NCBI GenBank assembly: GCA_036676475.1
Contig: JAKFCU010000039.1
Span: forward strand, 1 to 22,379
Length of the DNA: 22,379 nt
Source of the DNA: LC029 sp036676475
Lineage (GTDB): Bacteria; Bacillota; Bacilli; Aneurinibacillales; RAOX-1
Direction of reading: 5' to 3'
This document shows, in pieces, positions 1 through 6,566 of this stretch (position 1 is the stretch's first letter; each line of letters begins with the position of its first letter). Position numbers and translations under genes: made by a program. Below the pieces are notes generated by a model that was not told the origin of the DNA, did not search any database, and saw only the letters and a program-made list of their open reading frames with translations.

Positions 1-251
1 AGAGAGTCATTCTCTTTTTGCAAATCGGCAATTTTCAGCTCCAATTCATCGCGTTCCTGTTCCTATGAAGCCTGCTGCTTATCAACCGGATCAACTACTT
101 TGACATTCTCGGTTTTTTCCTCTATATTGATTGGGTTGGACGTGGTAGGCTGGTCCTTCTCGCCTTTATTAAAGCCAAACTCATAGACATAACCAGCCAG
201 CACAGAACATTCACGAAAAGTTCTGAGGAAATGTTTGACACTTGTACTATT
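1..251 (-). pseudogene. interrupted coiled-coil protein gene, partial
   Basis: Read on the - strand from about 251 down to 1 there is a coding-like frame. Its stretch VLAGYVYEFGFNKGEKDQ is followed by a hydrophilic region (TTSNPINIEEKTENVKVVDP). After a TAG codon at 65..63 the same frame continues as EQERDELELKIADLQKENDS, a clear heptad-type coiled coil, up to the window edge. Continuation of good coding character past the TAG suggests a nonsense change, perhaps from CAG since the neighbouring residues are Gln-rich. No ATG lies between the upstream stop (254..252) and the body; a GTG at 203..201 is the only plausible start and it lacks a good ribosome site. I do not recognise the family. It is divergent from rpoE. 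An alternative is a short intact protein ending at the TAG, which would leave the coiled coil unexplained. Confidence 0.45.
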
Positions 252-310
252 TTATATAAAAATAGGAATACTAGATGAATAGAATTGTTTCTAGAAGGGA
301 AGTGCGGTCC

Positions 311-874
311 GTGGCAAGTTTAACTCAAGAACAAGAAAAATGGCAGGAAGTTGCCCTTGTAGATATTTCCTACGAAGTATTGAATCTTTCGAATAAGGCA
401 ATGAGCTATCGTGAAATTTTTAAAGACGCAGCCAATATAAAAGGATTAACTGATGAAGAACTGATGGAGTTAATTCCTCAGGTGTATACAGAAATGAACT
501 TGGATGGCCGCTTTATTTGTATCAGTCCTGGACAGTGGGGATTGAAAAAGTGGTATACAACGGAATCTATTGAAGAATCCATTGAAGCTTTAGCCCGCAG
601 CAAGGGTATTGATGATGACGATGATGATTATGGCTTTGAGGATGAAGAAGAAGTAGTAGAAGACTTCACAGATGAGGATGACTTCGATCGCGTCAAGGAA
701 GACGACGATGATGATGATGAAGAAGCTGAGGAAGAATTGGATGAAGAGGATCTTGAATTTGAGGAAGAAGAAGTAGAGGCTGAATTTGACGAAGATGTAG
801 GCGAAGAATTTGGCGATGAAGTGGAAGCGGAAGAAGAACTTGATGAAGACCCCGATGAAGAGGATGATTTGTAA
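311..874 (+). CDS. rpoE: DNA-directed RNA polymerase delta subunit
   Basis: Delta is a Gram-positive accessory subunit of RNA polymerase that promotes core recycling and lowers non-specific nucleic-acid binding. The N-terminal ~90 residues form the winged-helix HARE-HTH type domain (VDISYEVLNLSNKAMSYREI near the start, then FICISPGQWGLKKW). The C-terminal ~95 residues are almost entirely Asp/Glu (runs such as DDDDDDEEAEEELDEEDLE), the hallmark disordered acidic tail. I chose the GTG at 311 because GAAGGGA (294-300) sits 10 nt upstream; an in-frame ATG at 275 would add 12 residues but has only a weak site. The product is 187 aa, slightly longer than the ~173 aa of B. subtilis. Its stop codon lies inside a half copy of the repeat found elsewhere in the window. 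A TTGACA at 235-240 has no well-spaced -10, so I call no promoter. Next downstream is pyrG, as in B. subtilis. Confidence 0.93.
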   Translation: MASLTQEQEKWQEVALVDISYEVLNLSNKAMSYREIFKDAANIKGLTDEELMELIPQVYTEMNLDGRFICISPGQWGLKKWYTTESIEESIEALARSKGIDDDDDDYGFEDEEEVVEDFTDEDDFDRVKEDDDDDDEEAEEELDEEDLEFEEEEVEAEFDEDVGEEFGDEVEAEEELDEDPDEEDDL

Positions 875-907
875 GAAAGCTACTTTAGAGGAAAGTAATT
901 TTTTTAT
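871..907 (+). terminator. rpoE terminator built on a half copy of the intergenic repeat
   Basis: TACTTT (881-886), loop AGAGG, AAAGTA (892-897) then ATTTTTTT form a short A/T-rich hairpin with a T tract. The preceding GTAAGAAAGCTACTT (871-885) equals the reverse complement of the 3' half of the repeats at 10608-10707, so part of the terminator and the rpoE stop codon (872-874) come from repeat sequence. Confidence 0.6.
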
Positions 908-944
908 TGACAAATAGTTCTTCCCTCTTGTAGAATTCTCGTTG
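907..944 (+). promoter_or_regulatory. pyrG promoter with GGGCT start
   Basis: TTGACA (907-912), an 18 nt spacer and TAGAAT (931-936) form a sigma-A promoter. Seven bases downstream the likely transcription start is the first G of GGGCT (944-948). In B. subtilis the pyrG transcript starts GGGCU, which permits reiterative addition of G when CTP is low. Confidence 0.8.
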
Positions 945-1037
945 GGCTAATTTTAGATCGATAATGAAATGGAAGAATCAGATAAAACAAAAGTGCCCCC
1001 AATCTAAAAGAGCGGGAGCGGCTTTTGTTTTTTTTTT
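944..1037 (+). promoter_or_regulatory. pyrG leader attenuator (CTP-responsive type)
   Basis: After the GGGCT start, a strong intrinsic terminator lies in the leader. Its left arm is 984-1000 (AAAACAAAAGTGCCCCC), its right arm is 1014-1031, and a T10 tract runs 1028-1037. The left arm carries CCCCC, which could pair with a poly-G 5' end made by reiterative transcription and so disrupt the terminator. This is the mechanism known for B. subtilis pyrG; that it operates here is inferred from the matching parts. Confidence 0.8.
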
Positions 1038-1103
1038 GTTTAAAAAGCAAAAGATAGAAACTAATGAGATGATCGAAGCCCTACCTCATGTCAGGGTAGA
1101 TTT

Positions 1104-1198
1104 CATAAGAAAGCTACTGGCGTATCCTTATGCGTATAATACTTGATTTATAAGTGTAAGAAAGCTACTGGCGCAGCCATATGCGTATAATACTTGAT
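1104..1198 (-). repeat. intergenic hairpin repeat, two tandem copies (A, B)
   Basis: Copies at 1104-1147 and 1154-1198, in reverse orientation, lie between the pyrG attenuator and pyrG. Read on the - strand each is AAGTATTATACGCATA, then a small hairpin (GGATACGCC in A, TGGC-TGC-GCCA in B), then AGTAGCTTTCTTA. The rest of the gap 1038-1351 holds only a small hairpin, CTTGGT-TGTC-ACCAAG near 1217-1232, and no gene that I can support. Confidence 0.85.
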
Positions 1199-1351
1199 CT
1201 CTAAGTATAAAGAAAACTTGGTTGTCACCAAGCCTTTAGCGCAGAAATCTTATTGACTTGACATGGATAAGGTCAGCCTAGTTGTACTTATGCAGAGAAA
1301 GAATTCTGTTAAAATTTAATAATTATGATTCGCCAAGAAAGAGGGGTAAGT

Positions 1352-2950
1352 ATGGCAAAATATATTTTTGTAACGGGTGGAGTGGTATCGTCTCTAGGTA
1401 AAGGGATTACAGCGGCATCATTAGGCCGCTTGCTAAAAAACAGAGGATTAAAAGTTACGATGCAAAAGCTTGATCCTTATATTAACATTGATCCAGGCAC
1501 AATGAGCCCTTATCAGCATGGAGAAGTTTTTGTTACCGATGATGGATCGGAAACCGACCTTGACCTTGGACACTATGAACGATTTATCGATGTCAACTTG
1601 AATTCAAACAGCAATGTCACCACAGGGAAAATTTATTCCTCTGTGATTAATAAAGAGCGCAGAGGGGACTATCTTGGCGGAACCGTACAAGTCATCCCTC
1701 ATATCACGAATGAAATCAAGGAACGGGTCTTCAGGGCGGGGCGGACAGACGATGTGGATGTGGTCATCACCGAGATTGGCGGAACCGTAGGAGATATTGA
1801 AAGTTTGCCTTTCTTGGAAGCGATCCGTCAAATTAAAAGTGATGTTGGCCGCGAGAATGTGATGTATATACATGTGAGTTTAATTCCATATATTTCCGCT
1901 GCAGGAGAACTCAAAACAAAACCAACTCAGCATAGTGTAAAAGAGATTCGTAGCTTAGGCATTCAGCCAAATGTGGTCGTTTGTCGCACCGAGCAGCCTC
2001 TTTCCAGTGAAATGAAGGATAAGCTCGCCTTATTCTGCGATATTGATAAGAAGGCGGTTATCGAAAACAACGATGCGGAAACCCTTTATGAAGTGCCGCT
2101 CATGTTGAAGGATCAGGGCCTTGATGATTATGTCGTCAAACACCTTGGTTTGAATGCCGAAGAGGCCGACATGACCGAGTGGATGGAGTTGGTTCATAAA
2201 GTAAAGAATCTGAATCATACCACGAAAATTGCTTTGGTTGGGAAATATGTCTCTTTGCATGATGCTTATTTAAGCGTGGCGGAAGCCCTTTATCATGCCG
2301 GTTATGACAATGATTCGGCTATCGATATCAAATGGGTGGATGCCGAAGATGTGACGCCGGAGAATGTACAAGATCTTCTCGGCGATGCGGATGGTATTCT
2401 CGTTCCTGGCGGATTTGGCGATCGTGGAGTGGAGGGGAAAATCACCGCGACCCGGTTTGCCCGTGAAAATAAAGTTCCATTCCTTGGAATCTGCCTAGGT
2501 ATGCAAATTGCTTGTATCGAATATGCTCGCCATGTATTAGGGTATGAAGGAGCAAATAGCTCTGAGCTTAATCCGAACACACCTTATCCGGTGATTGACT
2601 TGTTACCTGAACAAAAAGACATTGAAAATATGGGCGGCACTATGAGATTGGGGCTATCCCCATGTAAGGTAGAAGAAGACAGCCTTGTGTTCCAAGCTTA
2701 TGAAAACACTTTGATCTATGAGCGCCATCGCCATCGCTATGAGTTTAACAATCAGTATCGCGAAGAGATGAAAAAGGCGGGCTTTAGATTTAGCGGTACC
2801 TCACCGGATGGGCGATTAGTAGAGTGCATTGAAGTAACGGATCACCCATGGTTTGTAGCGACCCAATTCCATCCGGAGTTTACCTCTAGACCGAACCGTC
2901 CACAGCCATTGTTCCGTAAATTTGTGCAGGCGGCATTACAATTGAAATAA
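1352..2950 (+). CDS. pyrG: CTP synthase (glutamine hydrolysing)
   Basis: Converts UTP, ATP and glutamine to CTP, the last step of de novo pyrimidine nucleotide synthesis, in the cytoplasm. The N-terminal synthase domain opens with KYIFVTGGVVSSLGKGI, containing the P-loop. The C-terminal class I glutamine amidotransferase domain shows LVPGGFGDRG (oxyanion region), FLGICLGMQ with the nucleophilic Cys near residue 380, and QFHPEF with the His/Glu of the triad. The 532 aa length matches the family (~535). I chose the ATG at 1352, preceded by GAAAGAGGGG, over the in-frame ATG at 1325, because CTP synthases begin MAKYIFVTGG. It is probably controlled by the leader at 907-1037. No clear terminator follows before spo0F. 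Confidence 0.98.
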   Translation: MAKYIFVTGGVVSSLGKGITAASLGRLLKNRGLKVTMQKLDPYINIDPGTMSPYQHGEVFVTDDGSETDLDLGHYERFIDVNLNSNSNVTTGKIYSSVINKERRGDYLGGTVQVIPHITNEIKERVFRAGRTDDVDVVITEIGGTVGDIESLPFLEAIRQIKSDVGRENVMYIHVSLIPYISAAGELKTKPTQHSVKEIRSLGIQPNVVVCRTEQPLSSEMKDKLALFCDIDKKAVIENNDAETLYEVPLMLKDQGLDDYVVKHLGLNAEEADMTEWMELVHKVKNLNHTTKIALVGKYVSLHDAYLSVAEALYHAGYDNDSAIDIKWVDAEDVTPENVQDLLGDADGILVPGGFGDRGVEGKITATRFARENKVPFLGICLGMQIACIEYARHVLGYEGANSSELNPNTPYPVIDLLPEQKDIENMGGTMRLGLSPCKVEEDSLVFQAYENTLIYERHRHRYEFNNQYREEMKKAGFRFSGTSPDGRLVECIEVTDHPWFVATQFHPEFTSRPNRPQPLFRKFVQAALQLK

Positions 2951-2965
2951 TTATAAATTCCATAA

Positions 2966-2993
2966 GCAGGAATTTCCCTCCCTGTTAGCGAAT
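2966..2993 (+). promoter_or_regulatory. sigma-H type promoter of spo0F
   Basis: GCAGGAATT (2966-2974), a 12 nt spacer, then AGCGAAT (2987-2993) fits the sigma-H pattern RnAGGAwww-n12-RnnGAAT. B. subtilis spo0F is transcribed from a sigma-H promoter. A TGTCAAA at 3014-3020 is a one-mismatch match to the Spo0A box TGTCGAA but is too short to call. Confidence 0.65.
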
Positions 2994-3073
2994 CTAATTT
3001 GGAGTTATAGCTCTGTCAAAGTAAAAGCGGCTGGAATAGCTTCTTATTAAAATAAAAGGGAGGGTACCCTAGA

Positions 3074-3439
3074 ATGACACCAAACAAAGTGCTTATTGTT
3101 GATGATCAGTACGGAATTCGCGTTTTGCTTTATGAAGTATTTGGAAAAGAGGGGTATGAAACCTTTCAAGCAGCGAATGGTAGAGAAGCGCTTGATATTG
3201 TAACGAAGCAATCTCCTGAATTGGTCATTTTGGACATGAAGATTCCGGGGATGGATGGCTTGGAAATCCTCAAGGAAATTAAGAAAATTGATAAGGAAAT
3301 TAAAGTCATTATGATGACCGCTTACGGTGAGCTAGACATGATTAAAGAAGCCACCGAGCTTGGGGCGATCACCCATTTTACGAAGCCATTCGATATTGAT
3401 GAATTACGGTTAGCCGTAAGAAGTCAATTAACCGTATAA
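3074..3439 (+). CDS. spo0F: sporulation phosphorelay response regulator Spo0F
   Basis: A single-domain receiver that takes phosphate from sporulation sensor kinases and passes it through Spo0B to Spo0A. Its 121 residues form only the receiver fold with no output domain. Acidic pocket D10-D11, phospho-acceptor D54 (VILDMKIPGMDG), T82 (MMTAYGELDM) and K104 (FTKPFDID) all sit at the positions known in B. subtilis Spo0F (124 aa). IVDDQYGIR and KPFDIDE are diagnostic of Spo0F within the CheY-like superfamily. The ATG at 3074 follows AAAGGGAGGG at good spacing. It sits between pyrG and fba as in B. subtilis. Confidence 0.96.
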   Translation: MTPNKVLIVDDQYGIRVLLYEVFGKEGYETFQAANGREALDIVTKQSPELVILDMKIPGMDGLEILKEIKKIDKEIKVIMMTAYGELDMIKEATELGAITHFTKPFDIDELRLAVRSQLTV

Positions 3440-3506
3440 ATCAGGCTTCATAGGCAACAATCGGATGAAGAAGAGAATTTTCGAACCAAATGAAGGGAGA
3501 TTTACG

Positions 3507-4370
3507 ATGCCTTTAGTTTCAATGACAGACATGCTGAAAAAAGCAGTAGAAGGAAAATATGCAGTTGGACAATTCAATATCAACAACTTGGAGTTTACCC
3601 AAGCGATCCTCAAAGCGGCCCAGGAAGAAAATGCTCCTGTTATCTTAGGTGTTAGTGAAGGGGCAGCAAGATACATAGGGGGCTTCAAGACCGTTGTGGC
3701 GATGGTTAAGGCCCTCATGGAAGACTACAGCATTACCGTTCCTGTGGCGATTCATCTAGACCATGGCTCTAGCTTTGAAAAGTGCGTAGAAGCGATGTAT
3801 GCCGGATTTACTTCTGTTATGATTGACGGATCTCACTATCCGTTAGAAGAAAATATTGCCCTTACCAAAAAAGTGGTAGATGTAGCTCATACGTTAGGAA
3901 TTTCTGTTGAAGCTGAATTAGGCCGAATCGGTGGCGAAGAAGACGACTTGGTGGTTGACGATGCATCAGCTGCTTATGCAATTCCATCTGAATGTGATCG
4001 CTTGGTTCGGGAGACTAGCGTAGATTGTATGGCACCTGCGTTAGGATCTGTCCATGGCCCTTACAAAGGAGAGCCTAAGCTTGGCTTTGACAGAATGGAA
4101 GAAGTTCAAAAGTTAACTGGTGTACCTCTTGTGTTGCATGGCGGGACAGGCATCCCAACAAAGGATATCCAAAGAGCGATTTCTTTGGGAACGGCGAAAA
4201 TCAATGTTAACACAGAAAACCAAATTACTTCTGCCGCTACGGTTCGTAAAGTGCTAGAGGAAAATCCTAAAATGTATGATCCCCGCAAATACTTAGGTCC
4301 TGCACGGGAAACGATCAAGGATACCGTTAAAGGGAAAATTCGTGAATTCGGAAGCAGCAACCAAGCATAA
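3507..4370 (+). CDS. fba: class II fructose-1,6-bisphosphate aldolase
   Basis: Reversible cleavage of fructose-1,6-bisphosphate to glyceraldehyde-3-phosphate and dihydroxyacetone phosphate (glycolysis and gluconeogenesis). It is the zinc-dependent class II type: AIHLDHGSSFE carries D85 and the zinc ligand H86, with further metal-binding His residues expected in GSVHGPYKG and LVLHGGTGI; GGEEDD lies near residue 155. The 287 aa length fits the family. I chose the ATG at 3507 (MPLVSMTDML) because GAAGGGAG precedes it and aldolases of this group begin this way; the longer in-frame ORF from 3465 adds a non-homologous leader. It lies 49 nt upstream of the transaldolase and probably shares its transcript; GlpX, also encoded nearby, acts on the same metabolite. 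Confidence 0.97.
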   Translation: MPLVSMTDMLKKAVEGKYAVGQFNINNLEFTQAILKAAQEENAPVILGVSEGAARYIGGFKTVVAMVKALMEDYSITVPVAIHLDHGSSFEKCVEAMYAGFTSVMIDGSHYPLEENIALTKKVVDVAHTLGISVEAELGRIGGEEDDLVVDDASAAYAIPSECDRLVRETSVDCMAPALGSVHGPYKGEPKLGFDRMEEVQKLTGVPLVLHGGTGIPTKDIQRAISLGTAKINVNTENQITSAATVRKVLEENPKMYDPRKYLGPARETIKDTVKGKIREFGSSNQA

Positions 4371-4378
4371 ATCTAACG

Positions 4379-4394
4379 AGTGCCTTTTGGCACA
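4379..4394 (+). other. small hairpin between aldolase and transaldolase
   Basis: GTGCC-TTTT-GGCAC (4380-4393) has no T tract, so it is not a standard terminator. It may be an RNA stability or processing element within the fba-tal transcript. Confidence 0.35.
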
Positions 4395-4418
4395 TTCCAA
4401 TCTGAGGAGGGCTAAGGC

Positions 4419-5066
4419 ATGAAATTCTTCATTGATACAGCGAATGTAGATGAAATCCGTGAAATTAATTCATGGGGAGTTCTAGCGGGGGTTACCACGA
4501 ATCCTTCCCTAGTGGCCAAAGAAGGCCGCGATTTCATCCAAACCTTAAAAGAAATCATCGATATTGTGGATGGTCCGATCAGCGCTGAAGTGATCAGCAC
4601 GGAAGCGGAAGGGATGATCGAGGAAGGGGAGAAGCTAGCTTCTCTTTCTAAAAATATCGTCATCAAAGTACCGATGACATCCGAAGGACTTAAGGCTGTT
4701 AAGCATTTTACCAAGAAAAAGATCAAAACCAACGTGACTCTCGTATTCTCAGCCAACCAGGCCATGCTGGCAGCACGGGCCGGAGCGACCTATGTTTCTC
4801 CGTTTTTAGGCAGACTTGATGACATTGGCCAAGATGGGTTGGTGTTGATTTCTGATATCGTGGATATCTTCAATGCCCACGGAATTGATACCGAGATTAT
4901 CGCAGCCAGCATCCGTCATCCGATTCATGTCATCGAAGCCGCGAAAATGGGAGCACATATTGGAACGATTCCTTTCAAAGTGTTCGAGCAAATCATCAAG
5001 CACCCGCTTACCGATGCGGGAATTGAAAAGTTTTTAGCTGACTGGGAGAGCGCACACAAAAGATAA
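4419..5066 (+). CDS. tal: small transaldolase / fructose-6-phosphate aldolase family
   Basis: A TIM-barrel transaldolase of the short (TalC/FSA, ~212-220 aa) type that moves a dihydroxyacetone unit in the non-oxidative pentose phosphate pathway. The N-terminus MKFFIDTANVDEIRE and GVTTNPSLVAKEG is typical. The Schiff-base lysine is K83 in VIKVPMT, and TNVTLVFSANQA follows. At 215 aa it is full length. GAGGAGGG precedes the ATG at good spacing. It sits between fba and murA like B. subtilis ywjH, and a strong terminator follows directly. Sequence alone cannot separate true transaldolase from fructose-6-phosphate aldolase activity; in Bacillus relatives the protein is a transaldolase. Confidence 0.93.
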   Translation: MKFFIDTANVDEIREINSWGVLAGVTTNPSLVAKEGRDFIQTLKEIIDIVDGPISAEVISTEAEGMIEEGEKLASLSKNIVIKVPMTSEGLKAVKHFTKKKIKTNVTLVFSANQAMLAARAGATYVSPFLGRLDDIGQDGLVLISDIVDIFNAHGIDTEIIAASIRHPIHVIEAAKMGAHIGTIPFKVFEQIIKHPLTDAGIEKFLADWESAHKR

Positions 5067-5067
5067 A

Positions 5068-5096
5068 GGAAAAGCACCTTCCCAAGGTGCTTTTTC
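5068..5096 (+). terminator. Rho-independent terminator after tal
   Basis: The stem AAGCACCTT-CCC-AAGGTGCTT runs into TTTTTCC immediately after the tal stop codon. Confidence 0.9.
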
Positions 5097-5104
5097 CACG
5101 ATCA

Positions 5105-5253
5105 GAGTATTATATGCAGAGCTGCGCAAATAGTAGCTTTCTTATACTCATCAGTCGAGTATTATACGCAGAAGGGCTACGCCCACGTAGCTTTCTTACA
5201 CTCATCAGTCGAGTATTATACACATAGCTACGCAATAGTAGCTTTCTTACACT
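5105..5253 (+). repeat. intergenic hairpin repeat, three tandem copies (C, D, E)
   Basis: Units at 5105-5149, 5157-5203 and 5211-5253 (period 52-54 bp) fill the tal-murA gap up to the murA ribosome site. Each is GAGTATTATACGCA, a variable hairpin (GC-TGC-GC in C, GGGC-TAC-GCCC in D, GC-TAC-GC in E), then TAGCTTTCTTAYAC, with CATCAGTC linking the units. Outer arms GAGT/ACTC can pair in C and D. Confidence 0.9.
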
Positions 5254-5267
5254 TTCGGGAGGCAAGT

Positions 5268-6521
5268 ATGGAGAAACTTTGTATAAAAGGTGGTACACCT
5301 TTACGGGGGAAGGTCACAATCAGCGGTGCCAAGAATAGTGCAGTAGCCTTGATCCCCGCGGCTCTTTTGGCCGAATCACCCATCACTATTGATAATCTCC
5401 CCAACATTCACGATGTTCAAATTTATATGGAAATCTTGAAAGAGCTAGGGGCTCACGTTCATCTTGAAGGAGCATCCCTTTATATTGACCCGACAGGAAT
5501 TACTCCAAAGCCCCTCCCGGATGGCAAGGTGCAAATGCTGCGTGCTTCTTATTATCTCATGGGTGCTCTGCTGGGTCGTTTCGGGGAGGCTGTAATTGGC
5601 CTGCCGGGAGGATGTAATCTGGGTCCCCGGCCGATTGATCAGCATATCAAAGGGTTTGAAGCATTAGGAGCCAAAATAGAGTCCAAGGATGGCGCGTTGT
5701 CTCTTCAATCGGATGAACTTAAAGGAAATAGAGTGTACCTTGATGTGATCAGTGTAGGAGCGACGATCAATATCATGCTGGCCGCCTCCAGAGCGAAAGG
5801 CACTACCGTCATTGAGAATGCGGCAAAGGAACCTGAGATCATTGATGTCGCTACGCTATTATCCTCGATGGGGGCCACCATCAAGGGAGCGGGTACGGAC
5901 GTGATCCGCATAACAGGAAGGCCCACTTTGAAGGGATGCCGACATTCCATTATTCCGGATCGTATCGAAGCAGGAACGTACATGATTGCCACGGTGGCCA
6001 CGCGTGGGAATGTCATCATTGATCAGGTCATACCTCGACACTTGGAAGGATTGTCGGCCAAACTGGAAGAAATGGGCGTCACCGTCATCGAAGGGGATGA
6101 ATCCATCCAAGTCATAGGGCAAAAGCTTTACCGGTCGATTGATGTGAGGACAGGCCCCTATCCTGGATTTGCCACCGATCTTCAGCAGCCTATCACCTCG
6201 TTATTGACCTTAGCTAAAGGAACAAGCATGGTGACGGATAATATTTATACGGCTCGCTTCCGCCATGTTGATGAGTTGATTCGCATGGGAGCCCAGATCA
6301 AGGTAGAGGGACGCACGGCTATTATAGAAGGTATTGAGAATCTAAAAGGGGCTAAAGTAAAAGCCTCTGATTTACGGGCGGGAGCTGCCTTGGTTGTCGC
6401 CGCTTTAGCAGCTGAAGGAGTAACGGAAATTACAGGAGTGGAGCATATTGACCGCGGATATGATATTCTGGAAGAGAAGCTGAAGTCGCTAGGTGCAGAA
6501 ATCTGGCGTGAACAGGAGTAG
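5268..6521 (+). CDS. murA: UDP-N-acetylglucosamine 1-carboxyvinyltransferase (second MurA, MurAB/MurZ type)
   Basis: Catalyses the first committed step of peptidoglycan synthesis, transfer of enolpyruvate from PEP to UDP-GlcNAc; it is the fosfomycin target. Two inside-out alpha/beta domains are evident. K22-N23 lie in ISGAKNSA, R92 in MLRASYY, and the PEP-binding/fosfomycin-reactive Cys is C116 in LPGGCNLGPRPIDQ. FATDLQQP and GAALVVAALAAEG are typical later motifs. At 417 aa it is full length (MurZ of B. subtilis is 429). The location between tal and glpX matches the second paralogue (murAB/murZ) of low-GC Gram-positives rather than the one in the atp region. The start ATG follows CGGGAGG, whose upstream edge abuts repeat copy E. 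Confidence 0.96.
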   Translation: MEKLCIKGGTPLRGKVTISGAKNSAVALIPAALLAESPITIDNLPNIHDVQIYMEILKELGAHVHLEGASLYIDPTGITPKPLPDGKVQMLRASYYLMGALLGRFGEAVIGLPGGCNLGPRPIDQHIKGFEALGAKIESKDGALSLQSDELKGNRVYLDVISVGATINIMLAASRAKGTTVIENAAKEPEIIDVATLLSSMGATIKGAGTDVIRITGRPTLKGCRHSIIPDRIEAGTYMIATVATRGNVIIDQVIPRHLEGLSAKLEEMGVTVIEGDESIQVIGQKLYRSIDVRTGPYPGFATDLQQPITSLLTLAKGTSMVTDNIYTARFRHVDELIRMGAQIKVEGRTAIIEGIENLKGAKVKASDLRAGAALVVAALAAEGVTEITGVEHIDRGYDILEEKLKSLGAEIWREQE

Positions 6522-6566
6522 AGAAACGACAAGTACAGATATTAACGGAAAAGGGTGGAGTCTCTC

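Noticed and set aside
590..913. 107 aa hydrophobic ORF on the - strand
   Set aside because: Antisense of the Asp/Glu-rich tail of rpoE, which reads as Ile/Phe/Val; no ribosome site.
964..1146. 60 aa ORF in the pyrG leader
   Set aside because: It runs through the attenuator stem, the T tract and a repeat copy, with no ribosome site.
1253..1286. Second pyrG promoter from TTGACT/TTGACA at 1253-1263
   Set aside because: No acceptable -10 at 16-18 nt spacing from either hexamer.
3014..3020. Spo0A box TGTCAAA before spo0F
   Set aside because: A seven-base site with one mismatch is expected by chance; recorded only as a note.
5105..5253. CRISPR-like array (three repeats with spacers)
   Set aside because: The variable part is only about 15 nt and is itself a hairpin that covaries; the same unit occurs singly and in both orientations elsewhere, so it is an intergenic repeat rather than repeat-spacer.
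5110..5298. 62 aa ORF on the - strand
   Set aside because: It is a translation of the tandem repeat itself, with the same peptide recurring.
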